From Paraburkholderia podalyriae (GTDB lineage Bacteria > Pseudomonadota > Gammaproteobacteria > Burkholderiales > Burkholderiaceae): a stretch of DNA of 64,000 bases. This document shows positions 53,150 to 61,919 of this stretch, one piece after another (positions within the stretch are counted from its first letter, which is position 1; each line of letters starts with the position of its first letter). Under the pieces are notes generated by a model. It was not told where the DNA came from, ran no database searches, and saw nothing but the letters and a program-made list of their open reading frames with translations. The stretch spans positions 29,376 to 93,375 of the forward strand of contig NZ_VZQQ01000027.1 of the NCBI RefSeq assembly GCF_014397785.1. The letters are read 5' to 3'. The position numbers were made by a program, and so were the translations under genes.

Positions 53150-54481
53150 TTATTGCTTGACCTGATAGTCCGTTGCAAGCGCGGACGGCTGGTCGGCCGG
53201 TTCCGGATTCTTTTTGCTGACGTAGCGCGCGGCATACGTGCGCCAGTCGATTTCCTTCGGCACGACAGCCTGGTACGAACACACTTCCCGGGAAATCGCC
53301 TTTGCACCGGTGCCAATTGCTTCGCCATCATTCTCGAATTCGGCGATCGCATCGATCATGCGGCGACGGAATTCGACGATGGCGAGATCGCTCGCGCCGA
53401 GGCGCTCGTCCGAGCGGTTCGCAATCGGGCCCATCGTGACCCACATCGCGATGTCCTGGTTCGGGAAGCCCGAAATACCCGTGAAATTGCCAGCTTTCAT
53501 CGCCTGGCGGTCCTGCCAGAAGCGGTTGTCGTGATTGCGCAGCGGACGATAGTACTGGTCCAGATCAACACCGACCTGCTGACGCAGGAACTTGCGCCAC
53601 GTTTCGTTTTCCGGCGTCGTCTCCGGATCGCCCCAGGCGATGAAGTAGAACGCCGTGTTCGTGTCGTCCATCGGCACGTTGATGTTCGCAACGTTGTAGA
53701 GATTGTTCGGCGGAATCAGCACCGTTCCCGGCGCCACGAACACCGTGGAGCGCACGTAGTCGTGCGTGTTGGCGTTGAAGATCGGGCGGCGCAGCGCAGC
53801 GTAACGGAAGCCGTAGTCGGTGCGCTCGACCTGCAGGCGCGGGGCCTTGTCGGTGGACGGGCGCAACCAGTTCTTCCCGGTCGCTTCGGCGCCGCCGACG
53901 CGTGCCGGCACGAAGTCGGACGAATGCAGGCTGGAGCTGTGCGCGGAGTCGATCGCGCCTTCGAGGATTTGCGCCCAATTGCACGGCAGCAGCGCCTTGG
54001 CGATGCTCACGCGGGTGTCGGCAGTCGGCGCCCAGGCCGGCGGCACGAATTCGGGGATGACGTCTTGCGGGCCCATATACGCCCACACCATGCCGCCCCA
54101 TTCCTGCACCGGGTAGGCCTTGTGCTTGACCTTGTCGGTCATGCAGCTCGCGGCCGGCTCGGACACCATTTCAAGCACGTTGCCCGAGACGTCGAACTTC
54201 CAGCCGTGATACAGGCAGCGCAGGCCGGAGTCTTCATTGCGGCCGTAGACGAGCGATGCGCGACGGTGCGGGCAGTACTCGTCCAGCACACCAACGCTGC
54301 CTTCCGAGTCCCGGAATACGACGAGGTCTTCGCCAAATACGCGCGCTTTGACCGGCGCACCATCCGGCTCGCTGACTTCTTCGATGAGGCAAACCGGCGT
54401 CCAGTGCCGGCGCATCAGTTGGCCCATCGGGGCATCGCCTTCAACGCGGCACAGCAATTCATTTTCTTGGTGGGTCAGCAT
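53150..54481 (-). CDS. ophA2: Phthalate dioxygenase oxygenase
   Basis: 443-residue Rieske non-haem iron oxygenase. The Rieske cluster motif is CPHRR...CLYHGW at about residues 69-92, and the mononuclear iron site lies in EGAIDSAHSSSLHSSD, where the two histidines and a later Asp bind iron. With OphA1 it dihydroxylates phthalate. The start at 54481 has GGGAGACATTCC upstream. It leads the ophA2B operon, with an operator-like palindrome at 54533. Confidence 0.93.
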   Translation of the reverse strand: MLTHQENELLCRVEGDAPMGQLMRRHWTPVCLIEEVSEPDGAPVKARVFGEDLVVFRDSEGSVGVLDEYCPHRRASLVYGRNEDSGLRCLYHGWKFDVSGNVLEMVSEPAASCMTDKVKHKAYPVQEWGGMVWAYMGPQDVIPEFVPPAWAPTADTRVSIAKALLPCNWAQILEGAIDSAHSSSLHSSDFVPARVGGAEATGKNWLRPSTDKAPRLQVERTDYGFRYAALRRPIFNANTHDYVRSTVFVAPGTVLIPPNNLYNVANINVPMDDTNTAFYFIAWGDPETTPENETWRKFLRQQVGVDLDQYYRPLRNHDNRFWQDRQAMKAGNFTGISGFPNQDIAMWVTMGPIANRSDERLGASDLAIVEFRRRMIDAIAEFENDGEAIGTGAKAISREVCSYQAVVPKEIDWRTYAARYVSKKNPEPADQPSALATDYQVKQ

Positions 54482-54532
54482 GGAATGTCTCCCGGCGACA
54501 GGTCGCCTTCATCAACAGGTGTTGCTCAACTA

Positions 54533-54547
54533 TATTAGAGATCTAGT
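54533..54547. promoter_or_regulatory. Candidate MarR operator at ophA2 promoter
   Basis: The plus strand reads ATTAGAGATCTAGTT. On the minus strand it lies in the spacer between a possible TTGCCA -35 and a TATAGT -10, about 50 bases before the ophA2 start. Confidence 0.55.
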
Positions 54548-54844
54548 TAAATTGGCAAGAACCTTTGGAGGCATCCGGGAAAGTACGTATGGTCGGAAGT
54601 GCCGCAGGATCAGGAATATTCGATCCCTAATATAGATAGGCGGGATTCATCGCCGATCGATCTGATTTGTGAGGCGCTGGTTGCGCGTGGTGTGATGCGC
54701 TTCGGCGGGGACGGCTACGTTGTCGTCATCGATCTCGGGAAGCATGCGGGGGTGAATCCGTCGAAACAGGAAACGGAGGGCAATTTTTTCGGTGACTACA
54801 CCGGCGCGAAAGGGGCGCGCAACGGCAAGCGGCGACCGGTGCTG

Positions 54845-54964
54845 CACATCGCGGTGACGATCTTTCCGTCGCGGGAGTTTCGTTTTGGTTCGATCTATGT
54901 GCGAGCGGATCGCGATATTGACAAGCCTGAAGACCTGAAGGGCAAGCGCATCGGCGTGCCCGAA
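54845..54964 (+). pseudogene. Fragment of a second ophC-like decarboxylase gene
   Basis: About 40 codons whose product (HIAVTIFPSREFRFGSIYVR and DKPEDLKGKRIGVPE) matches OphC residues about 71 to 111. The frame is open upstream but the sequence there is unrelated; downstream the match stops abruptly at the left end of the IS30 remnant. It has no ribosome site and no OphC N-terminus. It is a relic from duplication or from an older phthalate cluster. Confidence 0.7.
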
Positions 54965-54969
54965 TGCCG

Positions 54970-55220
54970 GCCGAACTGCTTAGTCTCTAGTTCCAAGTGC
55001 AACACCTTGAATGAGATAGGGTGTTGCGATGAAGAAGAACTACAAGCATCTGAGTGCGGAAGAACGCGCGGCGATCATGATCGAACATCGGAAGGGTGGC
55101 AGCATACGAACTCTCGCGCGACCGCGCAGATTGACCGAAGGCAGCGCGCTTTATCGGCGTATGCATGATCACCTGGTCTACTGGCGCTGGTCGCCGCAGC
55201 AAATCGCTGCCAAACCAATG
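54970..55220 (+). mobile_element. IS30-family transposase remnant
   Basis: The frame from 55029 begins MKKNYKHLSAEERAAIMIEH, the typical IS30 transposase N-terminus, then jumps to a later IS30 stretch (YRRMHDHLVYWRWSPQQIAAK), so the middle is deleted. An inverted repeat, GCAACACC/GGTGTTGC, lies at 54999-55027, as expected at an IS30 end. The right end and most of the transposase are missing. It is an immobile scar that cuts off the ophC-like fragment. Confidence 0.75.
54999..55027. repeat. Inverted repeat at the IS30 remnant left end
   Basis: Eight-base arms GCAACACC and GGTGTTGC with a thirteen-base loop, immediately before the transposase start. Confidence 0.55.
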
Positions 55221-55238
55221 ACAACGACGGCGTGTAAA

Positions 55239-55455
55239 TTACGCCTTTTTCACGTAGGCGTTACACCACCCTTTTGCGTCGACCAGTTTGCCCCCGTAGG
55301 TCGGACACGGCCCATTCGTGGAACCGGGTTTGCCTTGATACAGTTGGCAATTGGCACAGGTCTGCCCTGCCTGGTACCGAGGGGATTTCGTCTTGTCGAC
55401 CTTCGACGCGTCCATCTTGTATCCGAGCGCCTGTGCGGTCGGATCGTTTTCGCGG
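55239..55455 (-). pseudogene. 5'-truncated high-potential iron-sulphur protein gene
   Basis: The visible product starts around DPTAQALGYKMDASKVDK and runs to CANCQLYQG...GPCPTYGG...GWCNAYVKKA, which is the HiPIP C-terminal half with all four cluster cysteines. The Tat signal and N-terminus are missing; the open frame continues to a far ATG (55514) but with unrelated sequence. HiPIPs are exported electron carriers, so loss of the signal should inactivate it. Confidence 0.7.
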
Positions 55456-55630
55456 GGGCCGGCCCAGTCGGGGCTCTCCGACCCACATCGCGTAAACACA
55501 CTCGTCGAACACATGAGTCAGGCGCAGAAAGTGGGTGTGTCCGTTCCTGGGTCACGCACAAAGCCATTCCGGGGCGTAGTTCCGAGGTCGGGCTGGGTTG
55601 AAAGTCAGGCATTATTGACGGCGCGCAAAA

Positions 55631-56003
55631 TCACACGACGGTTTTTTTGCGATCCGTCCTGTCAGTGAGATGGGAATGAGACGGGACCACGCGCAATACG
55701 GAAGAGGTCAAGCGCGGTGTCTGGGCGAACCCGTAGATTTTCGCGTGCGAATTCGACCAATTCGTTGAGAACGAGGTTGTTCTGATAATGGTCCATGAAA
55801 AGCCTGGCAAAGCTGTGGGCGATCTCAGGATCAGGTACCCTTCGGGGCTCGTCTCCGTGATGAGAAAATCGACACTGATCGGCTCGGGAAAAATGTCGCG
55901 TTTGGGATGGGATACGTCGAACTTGCAGCATAGTCGCAGGTGCTGTTGATATCGAAGATCGGCCAGGACTCCCGGAGTCAACGATCTCCGGCACCCGTTC
56001 CAA
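55631..56003 (-). pseudogene. Frameshifted relic of an unidentified gene
   Basis: Two minus-strand frames each hold a protein-like stretch: KFDVSHPKRDIFPEPISVDF with SVDFLITETSPEGYL in one, and DPEIAHSFARLFMDHYQNN plus ELVEFARENLRVRPDTALDL in the other. They join near 55835-55850, as expected after a one-base indel. I do not recognise the family. The composition is AT-richer than the surrounding genes. Confidence 0.4.
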
Positions 56004-56172
56004 AAGCAGGAAGCGGGTCAGGGTCCGTTGGTCAAGAATTTCGTAGCGTCGGTCTACGCGTATGCCGGATTGGCTAAGATGTCGCTGGGTTGCGCGCGCT
56101 TCCGAAGCTTGATTCGCGGGGTCGCGCCGGCAAAACAGAAAACGTGGTCACGCTCCCACTCGGAGGCCATTC
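56004..56172. other. Junction of the decayed zone with intact genes
   Basis: No convincing gene. It contains the gltS ribosome site CGGAGGCC just before 56173 and marks the edge of the scar region. Confidence 0.4.
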
Positions 56173-57375
56173 ATGACTATCGGCGTGTATGCGACGCTGG
56201 TCGCGACGTCGCTCGTGCTGCTCCTCGGCGAAAAGCTCGTGCAATGGATCGGCGTGCTACGGGCCTATTCGATTCCGGCGCCGGTGGCAGGCGGGCTCAT
56301 CGTCGCGATCTGCGTGCTGATTACGCGCATCACCACGCACGTCGAGATCAAGTTCGATTCGACGATGCAGGTGCCGCTGATGCTCGCGTTTTTCTCGACG
56401 ATCGGTCTGAATGCGCATCTGTCGAGCCTGAAGGCGGGCGGACCGGTGTTGATCCGCTTTCTCGCGCTGGTCAGCGGGCTGCTGATCCTGCAGAACGTGG
56501 TCGGCCTGCTGCTCGCGTTCGCGCTCGGCGTCGATCCGCTGCTCGGCATTCTCGGCGGCTCGGTCACGCTGTCGGGCGGCCACGGCACCGGTGCCGCATG
56601 GAGCCAGGTCTTCACCGAGCGTCACGGACTGGAGTCGGCGACCGAGATCGCGATCGGCTGCGCGACGTTCGGGCTCGTGATAGGTGGCGTGCTCGGCGGT
56701 CCGCTCGCGCGGCTGCTGATGCGGCGAATCAGCGCCGACGAACTGCTGAGCGTCGGGCAGCGCGATGAAGAAACGCTGGTCTTCGAGGAGCCGAAAGCTC
56801 AGCAGGCCACCACCCCCGCCGCAATCATCACGACGCTCGCGCTGATCTCGATCTGCCTCGCGGGCGGCGAAGTGTTGGCCGACCGGATCGCGGGCACCGT
56901 GTTCGAGTTGCCAACCTTCGTTTGCGTATTGTTTACCGGCGTGGTCCTGAACAACGCGCTCGCGCTGGTGCGTGTGCGCATCGACCAGCACGCAGTCGCG
57001 CTCATCGGCAACGTGGCGCTCGCGCTCTTTCTCGCCATGGCGCTGATGCGTCTCAATCTATGGGAGCTTGCCGCGCTCGCCGTGCCGATCGTCGCAATCC
57101 TCATCGCGCAGACCGTGCTGATGGCGCTCTACGCGGTGTTCGTCACGTTTCCGGTGATGGGCCGCAACTACGACGCGGTCGTATTGTGCGCGGCACAATG
57201 CGGGCTCGGCCTTGGCGCCACGCCGACCGCGATCGCGAACATGCAGGCGATCACGAACCGCTTCGGCCATTCCCATATGGCGTTCCTGATCGTGCCGATG
57301 ACTGGCGCGTTTTTCATGGACATCGTCAACGCGATCATCATCAAGCTGTTTCTCACGCTGCCGTTTTTTCATTGA
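56173..57375 (+). CDS. gltS: Sodium/glutamate symporter family transporter (GltS)
   Basis: 400-residue inner-membrane symporter with about ten to eleven transmembrane segments. The family's glycine-rich loops are visible: GGSVTLSGGHGTGAAW and GLGLGATPTAIANMQAI. GltS imports L-glutamate with sodium. It is 41 bases before an IlvD/Edd-type dehydratase, so the substrate may instead be a sugar acid or related anion; that is a weak inference. Confidence 0.88.
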   Translation: MTIGVYATLVATSLVLLLGEKLVQWIGVLRAYSIPAPVAGGLIVAICVLITRITTHVEIKFDSTMQVPLMLAFFSTIGLNAHLSSLKAGGPVLIRFLALVSGLLILQNVVGLLLAFALGVDPLLGILGGSVTLSGGHGTGAAWSQVFTERHGLESATEIAIGCATFGLVIGGVLGGPLARLLMRRISADELLSVGQRDEETLVFEEPKAQQATTPAAIITTLALISICLAGGEVLADRIAGTVFELPTFVCVLFTGVVLNNALALVRVRIDQHAVALIGNVALALFLAMALMRLNLWELAALAVPIVAILIAQTVLMALYAVFVTFPVMGRNYDAVVLCAAQCGLGLGATPTAIANMQAITNRFGHSHMAFLIVPMTGAFFMDIVNAIIIKLFLTLPFFH

Positions 57376-57416
57376 GCGCGGTGGCATTGGCGGATCAACC
57401 CGAGCAAGCACATACC

Positions 57417-59120
57417 ATGAGCGATCAACCCAGCAACAAGCCGGTCGGCTTCGCCAAAGGCCTGACCAACTACGGCGACCGCGAGTTCAGCGTGTATTTG
57501 CGCCGCACGTTCGCGAGTTCGATGGGCTATAGCCGCGAGATGCTGGACCGGCCGATCGTCGGCATCGCACATTCGGCGAGCGGCTTCAACAACTGTCACC
57601 GGCATTTTCCCGAGATGATCGAGGCGGTCAAGCGCGGCGTGCTCGCGGCCGGTGGTCTGCCGATCGAGTTTCCGACCATCTCGCTCGGCGAGACGTTCCT
57701 GACGCCGACGAGCCTGAAGTTCCGCAACCTGATGTCGATGGACGTCGAGGAAATGACGCGCGCGCAGCCGATGGATTCGGTCGTGCTGCTCGGCGGTTGC
57801 GACAAGACCGTGCCCGCGCAGCTAATGGGCGCGGCGTCCGCGAATCTGCCCGCGGTGCAACTGGTCGCCGGGCCGATGTCGACGAGCCGGCATCGCGGCG
57901 AGCGGCTCGGCGCCTGCACCGATTGCCGGCGTTTCTGGGCCAGATTCCGCGCAACCGAAATCGACGCGCAGGAAATCGGCATCGTCGAACGACGGCTCGC
58001 GTCGACCGCGGGCACCTGCGCGGTAATGGGCACCGCAAGCACGATGGCGATCATCGCCGAAACGCTTGGCATGATGCCCGCAAATAGCGCCGCGTGTCCC
58101 GCCGTCGATGCGGACCGTCTGCGCATCGCGGAACAAACCGGGCGCGTCGCGTTCGATCTGATCGCGAAACCGATCCTGCCGAGCGAGATCATCACCGCGC
58201 AGTCCGTCGAGAATGCGCTGCGCGTGCTGCTCGCGATCGGCGGCTCGACGAACGCGATGATTCATCTGACGGCGATCGCGGGCCGTGTCGGCGTGAAGGT
58301 CGATCTGCAGCGGCTGAACCAACTGAGCGACACCACGCCGGTGCTCGTCAACCTGAAGCCGGCCGGCGATCACTATATGGAAGACCTGTACGCGGCGGGT
58401 GGCGTGCCGGCGATCCTGCGCGAGATCAAGCATCTGCTGCATCTCGACTGCCGCACGGTGACCGGTGAAACCCTCGGCGACCGGCTGCACGATGTGAGCT
58501 GGGTCGATCACACGGTGGTGCGGCCGTACGCGCAGCCGGTGCGCGACAATGGCGGCCTCGTCGCGCTGTTCGGCAACCTCGCGCCGCGCGGCGCGATCCT
58601 GAAGCGTTCGGCGGCCGACCCCAAACTGTTCGAGAAGGAAGGTCGCGCGGTCGTGTTCGAATCGCTCGAAGACCTGGCCAACCGCGTCGATAGCGACGAG
58701 CTCGACGTCAGCGCCGACGATTTTCTGGTGCTGCAAAATGCCGGTCCCACCAGTGCATCGGCGATGCCCGAAGCCGGTTATCTGCCGATTCCGGCAAAGC
58801 TCGCGCGCGCCGGCGTGAAGGACATGGTGCGGATGTCGGACGCGCGCATGAGCGGTACCGCGTACGGCACAATCGTGCTGCACATCACGCCCGATGCGGC
58901 GTCGGGCGGCCCGCTAGGGCTCGTGCGCAACGGCGATCGCATTCGCTTGAGCGTCGCGAATCGCTCGCTCGAATTGCTCGTGCCGGATGACGAGCTCGAG
59001 CGACGCCGCGCCGCGTTGCCGGCGCGAACGCAGACGCCGGCGAAGCGCGGCTATGCGAAGTTGTATGAGCAGGAAATTCTGCAGGCCGATGAGGGCTGCG
59101 ATTTCCAGTTCCTGAAGTAA
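57417..59120 (+). CDS. IlvD/Edd-family dehydratase, L-arabinonate dehydratase-like
   Basis: 567-residue dehydratase. The three [2Fe-2S]-cluster cysteines of L-arabinonate dehydratase (C59, C127, C200 in Rhizobium) appear as C60 (NNCHR), C128 (GGCDKT) and C201 (AGTCAVMG), a near-exact match in spacing. It dehydrates a sugar acid to its 2-keto-3-deoxy form. IlvD itself is less likely by residue spacing and length. It is probably co-transcribed with gltS. Confidence 0.85.
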   Translation: MSDQPSNKPVGFAKGLTNYGDREFSVYLRRTFASSMGYSREMLDRPIVGIAHSASGFNNCHRHFPEMIEAVKRGVLAAGGLPIEFPTISLGETFLTPTSLKFRNLMSMDVEEMTRAQPMDSVVLLGGCDKTVPAQLMGAASANLPAVQLVAGPMSTSRHRGERLGACTDCRRFWARFRATEIDAQEIGIVERRLASTAGTCAVMGTASTMAIIAETLGMMPANSAACPAVDADRLRIAEQTGRVAFDLIAKPILPSEIITAQSVENALRVLLAIGGSTNAMIHLTAIAGRVGVKVDLQRLNQLSDTTPVLVNLKPAGDHYMEDLYAAGGVPAILREIKHLLHLDCRTVTGETLGDRLHDVSWVDHTVVRPYAQPVRDNGGLVALFGNLAPRGAILKRSAADPKLFEKEGRAVVFESLEDLANRVDSDELDVSADDFLVLQNAGPTSASAMPEAGYLPIPAKLARAGVKDMVRMSDARMSGTAYGTIVLHITPDAASGGPLGLVRNGDRIRLSVANRSLELLVPDDELERRRAALPARTQTPAKRGYAKLYEQEILQADEGCDFQFLK

Positions 59121-59155
59121 CCGGGCGCCAATGAACCAACAGGATTGACACAGTC

Positions 59156-60016
59156 ATGAGCGATCAACGACACCCCGCACCCGACAGCACCGCCGCGCGC
59201 GTCGCGTTATGGCGTGCGCTGCACGTGCAGGCCGACGCGCCGCCGCACGTGCTCGAAGACGAAGTCGGCTTGCAGTTGCTGGCACCCGCCGAAGACTGGC
59301 GCAGCCGCGGCGACATGGACCCGCGGTTCACGCGGCCGTTTCGTGCGTCGATCGTCGCGCGCGCCCGCTTTATCGAGGATCTGGTCGTCGAGCAGGCCCG
59401 GCGCGGCGTGGGTCAATACGTGATTCTCGGCGCCGGTCTCGATAGCTTCGCGCAACGCCGGCCCGACATCGCGTCGCGGCTCACCGTGTTCGAGGTCGAC
59501 CCGCCGGGACCGCAAACGTGGAAGCGTCAGCGGCTGAGCGAGCTTGGTTTCGGGTTGCCGGACTGGCTGCGTTTCGTGCCGGTCGACTTCGAAGCGGGCG
59601 ATAGCTGGCGGCAGCGTCTCGTCGCCGAAGGGTTCGACGAAAGCAGGCCAGCCGTCGTGGTGTCGACCGGCGTCAGCATGTATCTGACGAAGGAGGCGAA
59701 CGCGGCGACGCTGCGTGAAGTGGCCGGGCTCGCGCGTGGCTCGACGTTCGCGATGACGTTTCTGCTGCCGCTGGAGATGGCGGACCCGGACGTGCGCCCC
59801 GGACTCGAAATGGCGGAGAAGGGCGCGCGTGCGAGTGGTACGCCGTTCATCAGCTTCTTCACGCCGCAGCAGATCATCGCAATGGCGCGCGAAGTCGGCT
59901 TTGACGAGGCGCGGCATGTGTCCGCGGCCGATCTGACGCAGCGCTATTTCGCGGGTCGCACGGATGGCCTGCGTCCGCCGGCCAATGCGGAGGAATTGCT
60001 GGTGGCGAACACTTAG
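59156..60016 (+). CDS. Class I SAM-dependent methyltransferase, leucine carboxyl/TIGR00027 type
   Basis: 286-residue methyltransferase with the YVILGAGLDSFAQR motif and the FEVDPPGPQTWKRQRL stretch typical of the LCMT/TIGR00027 family, which often methylates carboxyl or small-molecule substrates. The substrate is unknown. It starts 35 bases after the dehydratase gene; the closest ribosome-like sequence is an AGGA about 15 bases before the ATG. Confidence 0.85.
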   Translation: MSDQRHPAPDSTAARVALWRALHVQADAPPHVLEDEVGLQLLAPAEDWRSRGDMDPRFTRPFRASIVARARFIEDLVVEQARRGVGQYVILGAGLDSFAQRRPDIASRLTVFEVDPPGPQTWKRQRLSELGFGLPDWLRFVPVDFEAGDSWRQRLVAEGFDESRPAVVVSTGVSMYLTKEANAATLREVAGLARGSTFAMTFLLPLEMADPDVRPGLEMAEKGARASGTPFISFFTPQQIIAMAREVGFDEARHVSAADLTQRYFAGRTDGLRPPANAEELLVANT

Positions 60017-60117
60017 GGGCTGGTGCGGTGTGTGATCCGGCGGCTGAGTCTTGAATGCGCAAACGCTTCCCCCACGCGGCTATAATCGCGCTCGAATCTG
60101 CCCAGGGAAGTCTACTC

Positions 60118-60579
60118 ATGAAAAAGATCGCTGCCTTCGCACTCGTCGCCTGTGCACTCGCTGCCTGCTCGTCCCCGGAAAAGCAGGCGCAGCGCGTCCA
60201 ACAGGACATCCTTCACAGCGAACCGAATCTCGCCGCCGCGCAACGCAACGCGGTGATCGATTGCACGCCGGCCAATTGCGATGCCGCCTGGGCGGCGACG
60301 AAGCGCTATATCGAGCAGCATTCCGACACGCACGTGATCCGCGCGGATGCGATCGCGATCGATACCGACGTGCCCGACGATTCGGGCAAAGCCGCTTTCT
60401 CAGCGACCCGCGCGGACAAGAGCACGGGCGGCGCGACGCTGTCGCTGTTCGCGCAGTGCCGCGGCATGTACGGGCCCGACAGCGAGAAGGGCTCCGACTA
60501 CGACGAGTGCGCCGACAAGATCCTGAAGACTCAGAACGGATACGTGCCGTACCTTCGCTCGCACGCGTCGGCGCAGTAG
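60118..60579 (+). CDS. Putative lipoprotein, unknown function
   Basis: 153-residue exported lipoprotein with lipobox ALAAC (Cys18). The mature part is mostly alpha/beta with a few cysteines (CTPANC, CRGMYG, CADKIL), which could form disulphides. I do not recognise a family. The start at 60118 gives a normal signal peptide, unlike the longer frame from 60055. Confidence 0.75.
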   Translation: MKKIAAFALVACALAACSSPEKQAQRVQQDILHSEPNLAAAQRNAVIDCTPANCDAAWAATKRYIEQHSDTHVIRADAIAIDTDVPDDSGKAAFSATRADKSTGGATLSLFAQCRGMYGPDSEKGSDYDECADKILKTQNGYVPYLRSHASAQ

Positions 60580-60702
60580 GCGCCAGGCTACCGGTACCGC
60601 GGCGACCCAATCGCCGGCACTCGCGTAACGACTCGCTGAAGCATCGCCAGAATGCGACGGGAGGCGCTATGCTGATGCGTCTTCGCCTCGCGGAACCACC
60701 TC

Positions 60703-61707
60703 ATGCACGCTCCTGGCGCAACCGTGCCGATCTCGCTCGTCAATGGTTTCCTCGGCAGCGTCGGGACTCGGCCGGATATCGTCGACCGGCATCTGTCGGC
60801 CGCGAACATCCCGCGTGCGCTTCTGGACCAGCCTGGGGCGCGCGTCACCGAGGAACAGTTCTCGACGCTCTATCGCGCGCTCGCGATCGAACTCGACGAT
60901 GAAATGCCCGGCGTTTTCTCGCGGCCGCTGCGCAGCGGCGCGCTCAAGTTTCTGTGCCTGAGCCTGCTGGACGCGCCCAATCTCGAAACCGCGATGCACC
61001 GGTTCGGCCAGTTCTTTCATCTCGTGCTCGACGACTTCCGCTTCGAGTCGCGCCGGGGCGAACTCGTCGCGAGTCTGACGCTGCATCCGGGAAGCACGGG
61101 CGCGCAACCCGGCGTACTGGGCCAGGAATTGATGCTGAAATTGGCCCATGGGATTGCGTCGTGGCTCATCGGCCAGCGGATCGCGTTGTTGCAGGTGCAA
61201 TTCGCCTTTCCCCGTCCGCCTCACGCGCTCGAGTATCTGTATCTGTTTCCCGGACCGGCGAAGTTCGACTGCCCTCAGACCTCGATGCAGTTCAGCAGTG
61301 CCTATTTCGACATGCCCGTGCGCCAGCGCAAGGCGAACCTGCGCAGATTTCTCGCTCGCGCGCCCGAAGACTGGATCTTCGTGTCGTTCAACGAGCAGCT
61401 TTTCAGTCATCGCGTGCGGGAATATCTGGCGTCCCGGCTACCCGACGTCCCGACCATCGAAGAGGCGGCCGAAGGCCTGCACTGTTCGGTCAGAACGCTG
61501 TGCCGTCGGCTCGCCGCCGAGGGCACCGCGTTTCAGGTGCTCAAGGACGAACTGCGCCGCGACATCGCGATCCTGCGCCTGACAGGCACGCGCGAGCCCA
61601 TCGCCATCATTGCGGGCGACATCGGCTTCGGCGACCCGACCGCCTTTCACAGAGCGTTCCGTCACTGGACGGGCAGCACGCCGGCGGCCTATCGCCGGGG
61701 TGGCTGA
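60703..61707 (+). CDS. AraC-family transcriptional regulator (arabinose-binding-like N-domain)
   Basis: 334-residue regulator. The N-terminal 220 residues resemble the AraC-type ligand domain found in OruR/ArgR-like members, and the C-terminal about 90 residues form the double helix-turn-helix with the usual ending GFGDPTAFHRAFRHWTGSTPAAYR. The ligand is unknown. It lies 212 bases before the acyl-CoA dehydrogenase gene and could control it. Confidence 0.9.
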   Translation: MHAPGATVPISLVNGFLGSVGTRPDIVDRHLSAANIPRALLDQPGARVTEEQFSTLYRALAIELDDEMPGVFSRPLRSGALKFLCLSLLDAPNLETAMHRFGQFFHLVLDDFRFESRRGELVASLTLHPGSTGAQPGVLGQELMLKLAHGIASWLIGQRIALLQVQFAFPRPPHALEYLYLFPGPAKFDCPQTSMQFSSAYFDMPVRQRKANLRRFLARAPEDWIFVSFNEQLFSHRVREYLASRLPDVPTIEEAAEGLHCSVRTLCRRLAAEGTAFQVLKDELRRDIAILRLTGTREPIAIIAGDIGFGDPTAFHRAFRHWTGSTPAAYRRGG

Positions 61708-61919
61708 TCTCGTCACATCAATGCGTCGGCGATACGTGCCGACGCGGCTCCGACGCGCCGCCCACCCCCGCCGGCGTGGCCAGGGATGTCAATAGATCGT
61801 CCGGTTTGGACAACCGGGTAGGGCCTGTCCGGCGCTACGATTCAGCCATACGTTACCCCGGCCGCAGCGCCGCAAGACGGGTGACATCCCCTACGTACTA
61901 TCTGATCGGAAGAATGGCA

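Noticed and set aside
54599..55168. A 189-codon frame as one real gene
   Set aside because: It strings together unrelated sequence, an ophC fragment and IS30 sequence.
60954..61913. Upstream extension of the acyl-CoA dehydrogenase frame
   Set aside because: It overlaps the AraC gene in another frame and the extra protein has no family features.
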